NCBI GenBank assembly: GCA_001931535.1
Contig: CP016211.1
Span: forward strand, 4,695,573-4,759,572
DNA length: 64,000 nucleotides
Direction: 5' to 3'
Source of the DNA: Minicystis rosea
GTDB lineage: Bacteria > Myxococcota_A > Polyangia > Polyangiales > Polyangiaceae
In this document: one piece after another, positions 1 to 10,120 of the stretch
How the letters are laid out: each line of letters opens with the position of its first letter
How positions within the stretch are numbered: position 1 is the first letter of the stretch
Made by a program: the position numbers and the translations under genes
The notes under the pieces: model-generated
Databases searched by the model: none
Told to the model about the DNA's origin: nothing
Seen by the model: the letters and a program-made list of their open reading frames with translations, nothing else

Positions 1-1
1 C

Positions 2-3000
2 GGCAGCTCAGCGCTGCGCTTCGACGCGGAAGCGAAGCTCGCGCCCGCCACCGCCTATCACGTGGAGATCCCCGCGGGCACGCGCGCGCTCGACGACTCG
101 ACGCTGGCAGAGACGTTCGTGCTCGATTTCATCACGCCGCGCGCGAACGTCGTCGAGCACGATCCCGCGATGGGCGCGACGGGCGTGGCGCTCGACGAGA
201 GCGTGAGGCTCGTGTTCGACGAAGCGGTCGCCGACGCGGAGATCCAGCGCGCGGTGAGCATCCGCGGCGAGAAGGCGACCGCGACGATCCCGTTCGCCAT
301 CAAGCGGGAGGGACCGACACGCGTGGTTCTGATGCCGGCGCGCCCGCTGCCGCTCGCGGATCGCATCCACGTGCACGTCGATGCGTCGCTGCGGGCCGAG
401 GGCGGCGAGCTCCCGGCGGGCGCGGAGCGCGACATCACCTTCACCACCGTGGGGCCGCCGTCGGTGAAGCAGTGGACCTGCGAGCCGCACCCGGACGACG
501 CCGGCGCCTGCGATCCCGATCACGGTGTCATCTCCGTGGAGCTCGACGGCGCCGTGCCACAGACGCCGCTGGTGCGGGCGATCCTCGTCGATCCGCCGGT
601 GAAATGGGATCCGACACCGCACGCCTCCAACGATCCCGTCGATCGTTTCGACGTCCTCGCGGACTTCAAGCCGGGCCAAACGTACCGCGTGCGCCTCGCG
701 CCGAATGCAAAGCTCATCGATTGGTCGGGGCAGCGCCTCGTACCGGGCGCCGCGCAGACGTTCCGCTTCGGTCACCGGCCCGCGGGCGTGCAGCTCGGGC
801 TGCATGGAATTCATTGGAGCTCAAAGCATCGCCACACGTTCCCCACGCGCACGACCAACGCATCCAACGTCGAGGTGCACGTCTCGCCGCGCTCGCTCGA
901 CGAGGTCCTCCGCGCCGTCGGCGGCGCGCCGCTTCCTCCGCCGGGCGGGCCAGTGGCGGCGATCCCCGAGCCGCGTCTCGACGAGCACGTGCAACGAGAC
1001 ATCCCCATCGATCAGCTCCTCCCGGGCGCGCGCGGCGTGCTCGACGTCGTGGCCGGGTACACGCCGCGCGGGAAGAGCGATCGCCGCACGACATCGCACC
1101 GGCTCAACCTCACCGATCTCGGGATCACCGCGCGGCTCGGCCATGGCGGCGCGGCCGTGCTCGTCTCCGATCTCGACGACGCGAGCCCAATCGCCGGCGC
1201 CGAGGTCGCGGTGTATCGCGCGCCGCGTGGCCCCGAGCCGGCCAAGATGCTCGGCTCGGCCACCACCCGCGCGAACGGTGAGGCGACGCCGATCTGGAGC
1301 GAAGCGTTTCGTCCGAACGACAAGCTCGTGATCGTGGCCCGACGCGGCGCGGACTGGAGCTACCGCGAGATCGCGACGCCGCAGGCCATCGAGCCGGCCG
1401 GCTTCTTGTACACCGAGCGCGGGCTCTATCGGCCCGGCGAGACGGTGAAGCTCGCGGGCGTGATTCGCATGCCCGGTCTCTCCGGGCTCACCACGCCGCG
1501 CGGCGCGCCGGTGCACATCAGCGTCAGCGCGGGGCGCGGGAAGCCCATCGCCGAGATCGACACCACGCTCTCCGAGTTCGGCACGCTCGCGGTCGACGTC
1601 CCCATCCCCAAGGACGGCCCCGTCGACGGCTATCGCGCCAAGGCGACGATCGGCGACGCCCACGTGACGGGCGGGTTCCTCGTGTCGGAGTATCGGCCCA
1701 CCGAGATCGCGGTCGAGGCCACCACCGATCGTCGCGAGTACACGCGCGGCGACACCCTCCGCTGCGGCGTGCAGGGCACGTATCTGCACGGCGGTGCGAT
1801 GAGCGGCGCGACGGCGACCATCGTGGCCTCGCGTGGGTCCTCGTCGTTCGAAGTGCCGGGGCTGCGCGAGCAGGGCTTCAGCGCCCACGACGAGGAGCGA
1901 GGGGTGATCCCCGCCGAGATCGCGCGCACGCGGGCCAAGCTCGACAAGCGCGGCGCGCTCACGTTCCCGATCACGCTGGCGCTCTACGATCAGAGCCAAC
2001 CCGAGGAAGTATCGTGCGCCGTCGAGGCCATGGATCTGAACCGGCAAGCCCTGGCCGCGCGCGCACACGCCCTCGTCCATCCGGGCGAGCTGTACGTCGC
2101 CATCGCGGTCCCCGGTGGCAACCCCGTGGCGCCGGGTGATCGTGTCTCGCCCGAGATCATCGCGGTCACGCCCACAGGCGAGCGGCGCGCAGCCAAGGTG
2201 CACGTCGACATCGTGCGACGCGACGGCGACGACTCCCGAGCCATGGAGGTCCGCGTCACCTCGTGCGACGTGACCACCGGCCCCGCGGCAGTGCGCTGCC
2301 CCTTCGACGTGCCGAAGGATGCGACCGAGAGAGCGCGGATCCTCGTGCGTGCATCGCTCACGGATCGCCGAGGAAACATGGTGCGCGCGAGCACCTCGTT
2401 GCCGGTAGCCGAGCCGCCCGCGCCCACACCGCCGGCGCCTACTCCGCCTCCCGAACCGCCCCGCCCCGAGCTCTCCATGACGATGGATCAGAGCTACGAA
2501 GTCGGACAGACCGGTCACATCCACATCGCCTCGCCGTATGCGAAGACGGCGACCGCATTGGTCACCATCGAGCGCGAAGGCATCCTCTGGCAGCGTGTCC
2601 TCTCCGTTCCACCGGCCGGCGCGCGCGTCGACGTCCCCATCACCGACACGATGATCCCCAACGCGCGGGCCAACGTGATGATGGTCTCGGGCCCCGCGGC
2701 GGCGAGCTACGGTCACGCGTTTGCAGTGAGCGCCAAGCCGAAGCGGCTCGCGGTCACCATCACGACGAGCGGCGGTGAACGACACCGGCCCGGTGAAGCG
2801 ATCGACGTCGACGTCGACGTGAAGGACGCGGCCGGAAAGCCCGCGCGCGCCGAGATCACGCTGTGGGCCGCGGACCAGGGGACGCTCTCGCTGTACGGCT
2901 ATGCGCTCCCCGATCCGTGGATCGCGCTGCACGATGGACGACACACACTCGCCGAATCGACCGAGTCACGCGACGATCTGGTTCGCGTCGGCATCGACGG

Positions 3001-5110
3001 GTGGCACCGAGCCCGCTGGCCGCGTGTCCGCATGGGCGCGACGCAGCGGAGCACGCCGCGCGTCGAGCCTCCGCAAACCGCCTTCTTCGCCGCGCACCTC
3101 GTCACCGATAACGCCGGGAAGCTCCGCCGTCGCTTCACGTTGCCGGACGGGCTCACCTCGTACGCCGTGATGGCCGTGGCCGTCACCGCCGACGATCGCG
3201 CCGGCGTCGGCGAGGCGCGGGTCGTGACCAGCCTGCCTTTGATGGCGCGCCCCACGCTGCCGCGCATCGTGCGCGTGGGCGATCGCTTCGAAGCCTCGGT
3301 CGTGATCTCGGGCACCGAAGCCGAAGGAAATGCGACTGTGAGCGCGGAGATCTCCGGCCTGACGCCGGCGTCCGCGACACGCCAATCGGTGCGCATCGAG
3401 CGGGGCACGCCCGCCGAGGTCCGCTTCGCGCTTAAGGCCGATCGCACGGGGCCTGCACGGCTCACCTTCCGCGCCGACCTCGGCAAGCTCTCCGATGCGA
3501 TGACGCTCACGCGCGACGTGATCACACCGCTCGTGCCCGAGAGCGCTTCGATCGACGGCGAGACGTCCGCCTCCGCCGCCGAAGCGCTCGGCGATCTCTC
3601 CACGATTCGCTCCGACTACGGCGGCCTCGACGTCTCCCTCTCCACCACGCCGCTCGCCGGCCTCGCCGACGGCGTGGAGCAGCTCGTCGAGTATCCCTAC
3701 GGCTGCACCGAGCAGACCGTGAGCCGCCTCGTGCCCATCCTCGCGCTGCGCGATCTCACCGAAGCGCTGGGCACGTCGCTGCCCGCGGGCACGCGCCGCA
3801 CCATCGACGAATCCGTGGCGCGGCTCATCGGTCATCAGCGCCGCGACGGCGGCTTCGGCCTCTGGCCCGAGTCGGCCAAGAGCGATCCGTGGGTGAGCGC
3901 GTGGGCGCTCTGGGGCCTCGACGAGGCGCGGCGGCGCGGCGCGACCGTGCCGCCGTCCATCACCACACGCGCCCGCGCCTACTTGCGCGAGGCCACCTCG
4001 ATCGCCGCCGACGCCTCCGAAGATCGCCTCGCGCTCGCAGCCTTCTTCGCCGACGTCGACGCGATCGATGGGCACCCCGACCGCGATCTCGCGTCACGCC
4101 TCTTCGCCGCGCGCGATCGCCTTCCGCCCTTCTCCCGCGCGCTCCTGCTCCACGCCCTGGCGCTCGCCAAGGACGATCCCGCACACCTGCGCGAGCTCGC
4201 CCGCGATCTCGAGAGCATCCTGCGCCTCGACGGCGCCTCGGCGCACGCCGTGGTCGCCCGCCATTTCGAGCGCCTGCTCGACTCGGACACGCGCACCACC
4301 GCCATGATCCTGCGCGCCTTCCTCGCCCTGGATCCCGCGCATCCGCTCGGCCCGCGTCTCGCGCGCGGCATCCTCGATGCGCGCCGCGGCGGCCGCTTCC
4401 GCACCACGCACGACGCCGCCTGGGCGCTGCTCGCGCTCGACGATCTCCGTCGCGCTCGCCCGCCTGCGCCGCACGGCACCTCGGCCCGTGTCTTCCTCGG
4501 CGACGCGCTCCTCCGCGAGAGCGAGCTCGAGAACGCAAAGCCCGTGAGCTTCGGTGTGCCCGCGGCCACGCTCCTCGGCGCCGGCACGCGCCCGCTCGGC
4601 TTCACCGCGACCGGCCCGCTCCACTATCACGCGCGCCTGCGCTTCGCGCGCCGCGAGCTGCCCATGCAGGCCGTCGAGTCGGGCTTTCTCCTCCACCGCA
4701 CCGTGCGTCCGCTCGACGGCGACGGCCCCGATCGTCCGCCCGGCGCCCTCGTCGCCGGCGAGCTCGTGCAGGTGCAGCTCGACGTCGTCACCCCCTCCCC
4801 ACGCAGCGCCGTCGTCCTCGAATCCCCGCTCGCCGGCGGCCTCGAAGCCGTGGCCACCGACCTGCGCCTCGGCGGCGCATGGCTCCGCGCCTGGGAGAAA
4901 CACGAGCGCGCGACACGACGCGAGCTGCGCGACGATCGCGTCCTCTACTTCGTCGACGAGCTACCCGCGGGGCTCGCGACGTTCCGCTTCGTTGCCCGCG
5001 CGTCCACGCCGGGCAACTTCGTCACCCCGCCGGCACGGGTGGAAGAGATGTACGCGCCCGATACCTTCGCGCGGACGGCGTCCGAGACCGTCACCATCGT
5101 GGCGCCGTGA
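2..5110 (+). CDS. Alpha-2-macroglobulin family protein (5' end outside window)
   Basis: This is a large bacterial alpha-2-macroglobulin-like protein. The family traps attacking proteases in the periplasm through a reactive thioester. The frame is open to the left window edge, so the true start and any signal or lipobox lie outside; the first in-window start-like codon is a GTG at 62. The first ~250 residues are Ig-like domains, followed by macroglobulin beta-domains and a Pro-rich linker near 2420-2465. The thioester motif YPYGCTEQ is intact, with Cys-Thr-Glu-Gln at 3704-3715. An alpha/alpha-toroid thioester domain (RRDGGFGLWP region) and a C-terminal domain ending near 5110 follow. Known partners such as PBP1C are not visible, but a peptidoglycan amidase follows on the same strand. 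Family assignment is firm; the protease-trap role is inferred from the family. Confidence 0.93.
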   Translation, partial: GSSALRFDAEAKLAPATAYHVEIPAGTRALDDSTLAETFVLDFITPRANVVEHDPAMGATGVALDESVRLVFDEAVADAEIQRAVSIRGEKATATIPFAIKREGPTRVVLMPARPLPLADRIHVHVDASLRAEGGELPAGAERDITFTTVGPPSVKQWTCEPHPDDAGACDPDHGVISVELDGAVPQTPLVRAILVDPPVKWDPTPHASNDPVDRFDVLADFKPGQTYRVRLAPNAKLIDWSGQRLVPGAAQTFRFGHRPAGVQLGLHGIHWSSKHRHTFPTRTTNASNVEVHVSPRSLDEVLRAVGGAPLPPPGGPVAAIPEPRLDEHVQRDIPIDQLLPGARGVLDVVAGYTPRGKSDRRTTSHRLNLTDLGITARLGHGGAAVLVSDLDDASPIAGAEVAVYRAPRGPEPAKMLGSATTRANGEATPIWSEAFRPNDKLVIVARRGADWSYREIATPQAIEPAGFLYTERGLYRPGETVKLAGVIRMPGLSGLTTPRGAPVHISVSAGRGKPIAEIDTTLSEFGTLAVDVPIPKDGPVDGYRAKATIGDAHVTGGFLVSEYRPTEIAVEATTDRREYTRGDTLRCGVQGTYLHGGAMSGATATIVASRGSSSFEVPGLREQGFSAHDEERGVIPAEIARTRAKLDKRGALTFPITLALYDQSQPEEVSCAVEAMDLNRQALAARAHALVHPGELYVAIAVPGGNPVAPGDRVSPEIIAVTPTGERRAAKVHVDIVRRDGDDSRAMEVRVTSCDVTTGPAAVRCPFDVPKDATERARILVRASLTDRRGNMVRASTSLPVAEPPAPTPPAPTPPPEPPRPELSMTMDQSYEVGQTGHIHIASPYAKTATALVTIEREGILWQRVLSVPPAGARVDVPITDTMIPNARANVMMVSGPAAASYGHAFAVSAKPKRLAVTITTSGGERHRPGEAIDVDVDVKDAAGKPARAEITLWAADQGTLSLYGYALPDPWIALHDGRHTLAESTESRDDLVRVGIDGWHRARWPRVRMGATQRSTPRVEPPQTAFFAAHLVTDNAGKLRRRFTLPDGLTSYAVMAVAVTADDRAGVGEARVVTSLPLMARPTLPRIVRVGDRFEASVVISGTEAEGNATVSAEISGLTPASATRQSVRIERGTPAEVRFALKADRTGPARLTFRADLGKLSDAMTLTRDVITPLVPESASIDGETSASAAEALGDLSTIRSDYGGLDVSLSTTPLAGLADGVEQLVEYPYGCTEQTVSRLVPILALRDLTEALGTSLPAGTRRTIDESVARLIGHQRRDGGFGLWPESAKSDPWVSAWALWGLDEARRRGATVPPSITTRARAYLREATSIAADASEDRLALAAFFADVDAIDGHPDRDLASRLFAARDRLPPFSRALLLHALALAKDDPAHLRELARDLESILRLDGASAHAVVARHFERLLDSDTRTTAMILRAFLALDPAHPLGPRLARGILDARRGGRFRTTHDAAWALLALDDLRRARPPAPHGTSARVFLGDALLRESELENAKPVSFGVPAATLLGAGTRPLGFTATGPLHYHARLRFARRELPMQAVESGFLLHRTVRPLDGDGPDRPPGALVAGELVQVQLDVVTPSPRSAVVLESPLAGGLEAVATDLRLGGAWLRAWEKHERATRRELRDDRVLYFVDELPAGLATFRFVARASTPGNFVTPPARVEEMYAPDTFARTASETVTIVAP

Positions 5111-5193
5111 TCCACCGCGTACGCGGCGCCGCCCTCGGGCCCTTCTCGCCAAGAATCTGACAGCCGGCCCCGGCGGGGCTATCTCATGCACGC

Positions 5194-6063
5194 ATGGCTT
5201 CGCACGCCGGATGGATCGCCGCCGCCGTGGGCGGGCTCGCCGTCGCGGCGATCGCCTGGAGCGCGACGCACGCCACCCCGCGCCGCGTGCCCCCCGTCGC
5301 GATCGCCGATCCGGCCCGCTGGCCCGGTGATCGCGCGTCTCTCTCGCTCGTGCCCGCCGCATTTCCGCCGGGCTTCGGCGTGGCCCGCGTGACGATCGAT
5401 CCAGGCCACGGCGCGCCCGGCAACCCCGGCAACCGCTCCAGCTTCTGCGTGGACGAGCAGGACGCGATGCTCGATGTCGCCGAAGCCCTGCGCGATCGCC
5501 TGGAGGCGACGGGCCATTTCGAGATCCGCCTCAGCCGCGAGCGCGGCGCCCTCGTGGAGTACGTCGATCGCCTCGCCGACGCCGCAGCCTTCGGCGCCGA
5601 TGCCTTCGTGAGCCTGCACTCCGACGTGCGCGGCCACACCGAGCAATGGTCGCCCGTGCCCGGCCGCTCGTGCACCGTCTCGCTCGAAGCCCCCGGCTTC
5701 GCCGTCCTTTACTCGGACGAAGGCGACCGCGCCCTCACCGACGCCCGCCTCACGCTCGGCCGCGCCGTCGCGCAGCGCATGGCCCAGGCCGGATTCCTCG
5801 CCTACGGCGGCGCCGAGTACACCGGCATCTACGCCGCCGACGACATCGCGCCCGGCGTCTTCGTCGATCGCCACGCCCCCGATCAGCGCATCTTCCTCCT
5901 TCGCCGCACCGCCATGCCCGCCGTCCTCGTCGAGACCCACAACGCCCTCGACTCACGCGAAGCCAAGCGCTGGCTCACGCCCGAGACCCTCGACGCCTTC
6001 GCCTCCGCCCTCGCCGCCGCCCTCGCCGACGCCCTCGGCCGGCCTCCGCCGCAGCACGGATGA
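5194..6063 (+). CDS. N-acetylmuramoyl-L-alanine amidase (Amidase_3 type)
   Basis: The 289-residue protein is predicted to cleave the amide bond between MurNAc and the peptide stem. It begins with a hydrophobic segment (residues ~5-25) that acts as a signal peptide or anchor, so it should work in the periplasm. The catalytic domain follows, with the zinc-ligand motif DPGHG, a FVSLHSD segment carrying the second histidine, and the late glutamate in VLVETHN. These fit the Amidase_3 (AmiC/CwlM) fold. The ATG at 5194 gives the signal-like N-terminus. The gene lies 83 bp behind the macroglobulin gene on the same strand, so co-transcription is possible. Substrate specificity and regulation cannot be read from the sequence. 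Confidence 0.9.
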   Translation: MASHAGWIAAAVGGLAVAAIAWSATHATPRRVPPVAIADPARWPGDRASLSLVPAAFPPGFGVARVTIDPGHGAPGNPGNRSSFCVDEQDAMLDVAEALRDRLEATGHFEIRLSRERGALVEYVDRLADAAAFGADAFVSLHSDVRGHTEQWSPVPGRSCTVSLEAPGFAVLYSDEGDRALTDARLTLGRAVAQRMAQAGFLAYGGAEYTGIYAADDIAPGVFVDRHAPDQRIFLLRRTAMPAVLVETHNALDSREAKRWLTPETLDAFASALAAALADALGRPPPQHG

Positions 6064-6231
6064 GGCCCGCGCCCGCGATCAAAACCGCGCCGTGTCCCGA
6101 TGAATGCGCGCAGGATTCAGCGTCCCGCACCTCTCCGTTGGCCGACCAAGCGACGCCCGCGACGACGTGATCGCAAAGATAGCTTGCAGGACGGAAACGG
6201 ATCGCGTAGGAAGCCCGGCACGACGCACCAC

Positions 6232-6318
6232 GCGAAGGTGGCGGAATTGGCAGACGCGCTGGATTCAGGTTCCAGTGGGGTAACTCCTGTAAGGGTTCAA
6301 GTCCCTTCCTTCGCACCA
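6232..6318 (+). tRNA. tRNA-Leu (anticodon CAG)
   Basis: The acceptor stem GCGAAGG pairs with CCTTCGC at 6308-6314, followed by an encoded ACCA. The anticodon stem CTGGA/TCCAG encloses the loop TTCAGGT with anticodon CAG at 6266-6268. The long variable arm (TGGGGTAACTCCTG region) marks a class II tRNA, and the T stem AAGGG/CCCTT encloses TTCAAGT. All stems close, so this is a complete leucine tRNA. Confidence 0.97.
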
Positions 6319-6475
6319 TCTGACATCACTGCGCTGGCCGCCTCTCCGGTCGGCGCGGTTGGATGACATAGCCGTCGACGTGGAGCCCCAGCGGGTTGCC
6401 TCCCGTCGATAGAGCTCACGCTCAGCGCTCCGGTTCGCGACAAAGCTCGATCGCGGATCACGGATGTTCGCGCGC

Positions 6476-7798
6476 TCATGTCGCGCCGCATCGCCGCGCG
6501 AGGATCGCGCCCAGCGCTTTCATGAGGGCGCCGTCGTCCTCACGTGCCGCCGCCGCGAGGACCATGTGGAGATCCGGATCCACGGTGGTCGACGCGAGCG
6601 AGAGGAGGCGCGCGCCGCTTGGATCGCCGGCCTTCTGGAGCGCGACCGCCGCGGCCGCACGCGCCTCGACGGGTGCAGCGCCGTGCTCGACCAACCTCCA
6701 CAGCTCGTCGAGCCGCGGAGGCGCGGTGCGCAGGTCGGCGGCCGCGCCGCTCCCAGCGGCGCGCAGCGCGGTGATCCACGCTCGAACGTCGCGTCCATCC
6801 TGCGCATGCAACATCGGAGGTGCCGCCGTCTGCTCGTCGCAGCGCTGGCGTGCATGCGCAGCCGCGACGCGCGCGACGATGGCGGAAGCGTGGCAGCCGG
6901 AGGGCGCACGACGCTCGTCCACGAAGACGGGCCAGCGCAACTCGCCGCCGCCGCGGAGCGAGAGTCGAAGACCGCGTGCACGAGCGCCGGACGCGTCCGT
7001 CTCCTGGTACTCGGAGACGGCGGCGACGTCGCGATAAGGCACGATCTCGGTGCGCCACGCCCAGCGCCGCGCGACGGCATCGGAGCCGACGATCAAGCGC
7101 GGGCCCGCGACGCGCTGGACGAGGAAGGCCAGCGTGAACGAGATCACCGCCCACCCCGCGACGATGCCGAGATCGGAGATCGCGCTGCGTTCCCACGACG
7201 CCGTCCAGGCCGCCACCACGATGGGTACCGGGACGAGAAACGCGCCGAACAGACCGGCAATGACGAAGCCATGCGCGGCGAGCTCGCGCAGATCCCGCGC
7301 CGATGGCTCGGCGAGATCGTGCATCGTCAGACGCTGCGCCGGACCAATGGCGAGGCCGTCGAGGATGGCAAAGCCCTCCGCGCTGCCCGCCACGCGAAGA
7401 ACGATGGCCGGTCGAAAGCGACGCTGAACGCGCACCTCGGCGCCGCCCTCGGAGAGCGGGATCACCTCCCCCGCGTAAAGGCTGGTGCGCCGAGCGACGA
7501 CACGACCATCGAGAAGGAGATCGCCGCGAACCACCTGCGCCACGCTCGGTGACGCTCGTCGCTTCTCCAAGGCTTCCGTGAGGGCGACCGAGAGCCCGAC
7601 GCAGAGCAGCGCTGCGCCAAAGACGCAGGCCCAAACGTGGGTGCCAGATCCATGCGCGTACGGGTCGACGGCGCAGAAAGCAGCCGTCCCGATCGCGCCG
7701 AAAACCGTCGTCGCGAGCGCGATGGCCAGCACGCGTGGATCGCGCCGGATGTACGTGCACGGAACGTGCGGGCCACCGAGCGTGTCGCCGTCGCTCAC
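6476..7798 (-). CDS. Uncharacterised multi-pass membrane protein
   Basis: I recognise no family. The start is set at a GTG (7796-7798) because GGAGGA sits seven bases upstream; the frame runs 26 codons further without support. The 440-residue product has two hydrophobic segments near residues 20-70, a soluble stretch, two more around 190-260, and a long soluble C-terminus rich in Ala, Arg and His. The C-terminal ~100 residues look helical and repeat-like (LDELWRLVEHGAAPVEARAAAAVALQ-type), perhaps a HEAT-like repeat, which would suit a protein-interaction role. It is divergent from the glycosyltransferase gene, with 215 bp between their starts. Confidence 0.7.
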   Translation of the reverse strand: MSDGDTLGGPHVPCTYIRRDPRVLAIALATTVFGAIGTAAFCAVDPYAHGSGTHVWACVFGAALLCVGLSVALTEALEKRRASPSVAQVVRGDLLLDGRVVARRTSLYAGEVIPLSEGGAEVRVQRRFRPAIVLRVAGSAEGFAILDGLAIGPAQRLTMHDLAEPSARDLRELAAHGFVIAGLFGAFLVPVPIVVAAWTASWERSAISDLGIVAGWAVISFTLAFLVQRVAGPRLIVGSDAVARRWAWRTEIVPYRDVAAVSEYQETDASGARARGLRLSLRGGGELRWPVFVDERRAPSGCHASAIVARVAAAHARQRCDEQTAAPPMLHAQDGRDVRAWITALRAAGSGAAADLRTAPPRLDELWRLVEHGAAPVEARAAAAVALQKAGDPSGARLLSLASTTVDPDLHMVLAAAAREDDGALMKALGAILARRCGAT

Positions 7799-8013
7799 GT
7801 CGATATCCTCCGCGCCGCGACATACTGCGATTCGTCGCGTGCCGCGATGGTGCGGGCCGGGCGACACCGAGATCACATGCGCTCGCCATGCGCGCGAGCG
7901 ACGTACGCGCGTCGCGCAGACGACATCGAATCAACACGGCCCCTTCGAGGTGCGGTGCTCTGCTCGCAGCGCGACGGGCTTCGCCGACAGGCAGGTGCCC
8001 GCCCATCGTCACG
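7799..8013. promoter_or_regulatory. Divergent intergenic region
   Basis: These 215 bp separate the divergent starts of the membrane protein (-) and the glycosyltransferase (+) and must hold both promoters. The only clear element is the GGAGGA ribosome binding site of the minus-strand gene near 7806-7811. I see no confident -35/-10 pair or operator. Confidence 0.4.
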
Positions 8014-9609
8014 ATGAGCACGCTCCCCGACATTTCCAGCTCCAATGCGCATGGTTCCGCGGCTCGCCGGAGCCCTTCACGGACAGCCGCGCGCTACCAT
8101 CGCATCGTCATCAGCGTCGCTCTCGCGGCGTTGTTCATCGCCCTGCGCGTGGCGTTCCTCCAGGCTGATCCTCCGACGTCGCTGCCCAACCACGCGAACA
8201 TCTACGAGCTCTTCACCGATCCACCGGCCAAGAGCTACGAAGCACGGAGCTTCGCGCTCTTCGGCACGTGGTCGACGGCGCCCGGCGACAACTACGCATT
8301 CTGGAGGCCACAGTCGCCGGTCTGGGTCTATCCGCTCGCGCTCTATTATCGAGTCTTCGGCGTCAGCTACGCGTCCTTGCGTGTCTTCTCGACGCTCTGC
8401 GCGACGGCGGGGCTCGCGGTATTCCTCGCTCTCTTGGCGCGGAAGCTCCGCGGTCTCCCGTTCCTCGTGGCCGGGGCGCTCCTCACGGTCAACTACTACC
8501 ACGTGGTCTATGCACGGAGCGGCCTCTTGGAGGCGCTCCTCAGCACCTTCATCACGCTCACCGTTTACTTCCTCCTCCTGTCGCGCCGTCACCTCGCTTG
8601 GTTGATCGCGGCAGAAGCCACGTTCGTGCTGGGGCTCCTCACCAAGCAGAGCGGGGTTTACATCCTCCCGCTCCTCCTCGGCGTCGGCGTCTTTCGATAT
8701 CGCGCGGCGCGCGCTTCTCGCCTGGCTCGGGCGCTGCCGTTGATCGGCTTCGTGGCCGCGGCTGCGTTCCTCGCTTGGTACACGAGCCGTGACGAATACC
8801 TGCGCACGGTTGCGTGGAACTACGATCACATGGTCCTCGGCGACAAGGTGAACAGCGCGCAGCGCACGCCCGTCATCGAAGCGCTTCGCCGCCTCGTCTC
8901 CAGGGAGACTTGGAGCATCGGCTTCTTCACGCTCTTTCCCGTGGCCGGAGTCCTCGCCATCGGAGAGGCGGTCCGCACGTCGATCGCCGTCGTGCGCCGC
9001 CGCGCGACCGACTGGGAGGTCATCGTCACGCTCTGGGCGGTGTCGAGCTTCGCCGTCCTGCTCTTCACCCCGTACCTCGCGATCCATTATCGACTCATCC
9101 TCTTCCCGCCGGTCGCAGCGCTGGCCGGCGCCGCCGTGGCGCGGCTCCTCCGCCTCGGCGCGCGCCGTTCGTGGATCCGACCCGCGATCGCGCTCGTCGT
9201 GGCCGCCGAGATCGGTCTTCATCTGATTTGGTTCGCCGCCGCTGCCCAACGCCGCACGTACGACATGCTCACCGCGGAGCGCGCCATCGAGCGAGCCGTC
9301 GGCCCTCGCGAGGCCGTGTTCGCCGGGATGTGGGCAGGGCCGCTGGTCTTCGGGACGCGCTACCGCTGGTACTACATCAAAGCCATCTTCAACCAGCAAC
9401 GCGAGGTCATCGACAGCTTCGGAATCACGCACCAGCTCGAGATGAACCGCAACGAGATCGCCGGAAAGCACCTGCAGAGCCTCTATCGCGACGAGCTGCG
9501 CGATCGCCGCCGGCTCTTGGGCTTCGATCTACGCGAGCGCCACGTCGATCTCTACGCGCTCTCCGCCCCGCTCCGCACGCGTCCCCTTCGGGCGAAGCGC
9601 GACCCTTGA
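8014..9609 (+). CDS. Glycosyltransferase, ArnT/PMT-like (GT39-type) membrane protein
   Basis: The 531-residue integral membrane protein has about ten hydrophobic segments. Its architecture matches the dolichyl-phosphate-mannose/ArnT superfamily: an early loop with acidic residues after the first TM, then a WRPQSPVWVYPLALYYRVFG segment, a typical place for donor and acceptor binding in these enzymes. Members transfer sugar from a polyprenyl-phosphate carrier to lipid or protein acceptors on the outer face of the inner membrane; the acceptor here is unknown. The start at ATG 8014 is chosen because the first TM follows about 30 residues later and the longer frame covers the divergent promoter region; no strong Shine-Dalgarno is visible. 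No other envelope-polysaccharide genes flank it. Confidence 0.8.
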   Translation: MSTLPDISSSNAHGSAARRSPSRTAARYHRIVISVALAALFIALRVAFLQADPPTSLPNHANIYELFTDPPAKSYEARSFALFGTWSTAPGDNYAFWRPQSPVWVYPLALYYRVFGVSYASLRVFSTLCATAGLAVFLALLARKLRGLPFLVAGALLTVNYYHVVYARSGLLEALLSTFITLTVYFLLLSRRHLAWLIAAEATFVLGLLTKQSGVYILPLLLGVGVFRYRAARASRLARALPLIGFVAAAAFLAWYTSRDEYLRTVAWNYDHMVLGDKVNSAQRTPVIEALRRLVSRETWSIGFFTLFPVAGVLAIGEAVRTSIAVVRRRATDWEVIVTLWAVSSFAVLLFTPYLAIHYRLILFPPVAALAGAAVARLLRLGARRSWIRPAIALVVAAEIGLHLIWFAAAAQRRTYDMLTAERAIERAVGPREAVFAGMWAGPLVFGTRYRWYYIKAIFNQQREVIDSFGITHQLEMNRNEIAGKHLQSLYRDELRDRRRLLGFDLRERHVDLYALSAPLRTRPLRAKRDP

Positions 9610-10120
9610 TCGATCTGGCTCGGGCGGATGGGCGCATCGAGCCCTCGACGCCAACGCGACGCGAAAGAGCATCCGACTGCGATGTTGGTATCTCGCACGA
9701 AGGTGCCTTGACGACCGAGCCCCTCCGTGACATCACTTGGCCCCTCCGCCATGCTCTTCGTTGCCGCCTCCTCTGTCTCGCGCGCGTGTGCACCCGTGCG
9801 TGAGCGCCGGACGACGGGCTGAAGAGCGCGAAACGCGATTCGGAGCCGCCGCCGGACACCGGAGGCGGCTCTCGTGCTTTTCGCGGCCACGGCGGAACGA
9901 ATCGTTCCTTCCACACCGTATCTCGACGGGAGGAGTCCATGAAGAACACCATCGTCCTCTGCGCGTGACGTTCGTCGCGCGGAGACAGCGTCACGCGCTC
10001 GCCCGGTGAACCGATGTCCGGGCGTGCTCGGGGTCACTACGCAAGAACAGGATCACAGCCGCGGGCGTAAACCCCGGCCGCCCACTCCGCGAGCGTCATG
10101 AAGCGGCGTTGGGTGGTTCC
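9610..10120. other. Intergenic stretch with a hairpin and a nine-codon ORF
   Basis: This 511-bp stretch has no convincing gene. It contains an 8-bp hairpin (GAGCCGCC at 9843-9850 pairing with 9864-9871) with a short T run after a 6-base spacer. It also contains a well-placed GGGAGGAG followed by an ATG at 9939 that opens only nine codons (MKNTIVLCA, stop at 9966). The peptide could be a leader, a decayed signal peptide, or chance. Confidence 0.4.
9843..9881 (+). terminator. Possible intrinsic terminator
   Basis: GAGCCGCC (9843-9850) pairs perfectly with 9864-9871 around a 13-base loop, but the T-run (TTTT, 9878-9881) is six bases away from the stem. It could end the glycosyltransferase transcript 230 bp upstream. 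The weak T-tract position keeps confidence low. Confidence 0.4.

Noticed and set aside
821..2944. Long minus-strand open frame across the macroglobulin gene
   Set aside because: It is antisense to a well-supported gene and has His/Arg/Gly-rich low-complexity sequence typical of a shadow frame in GC-rich DNA.
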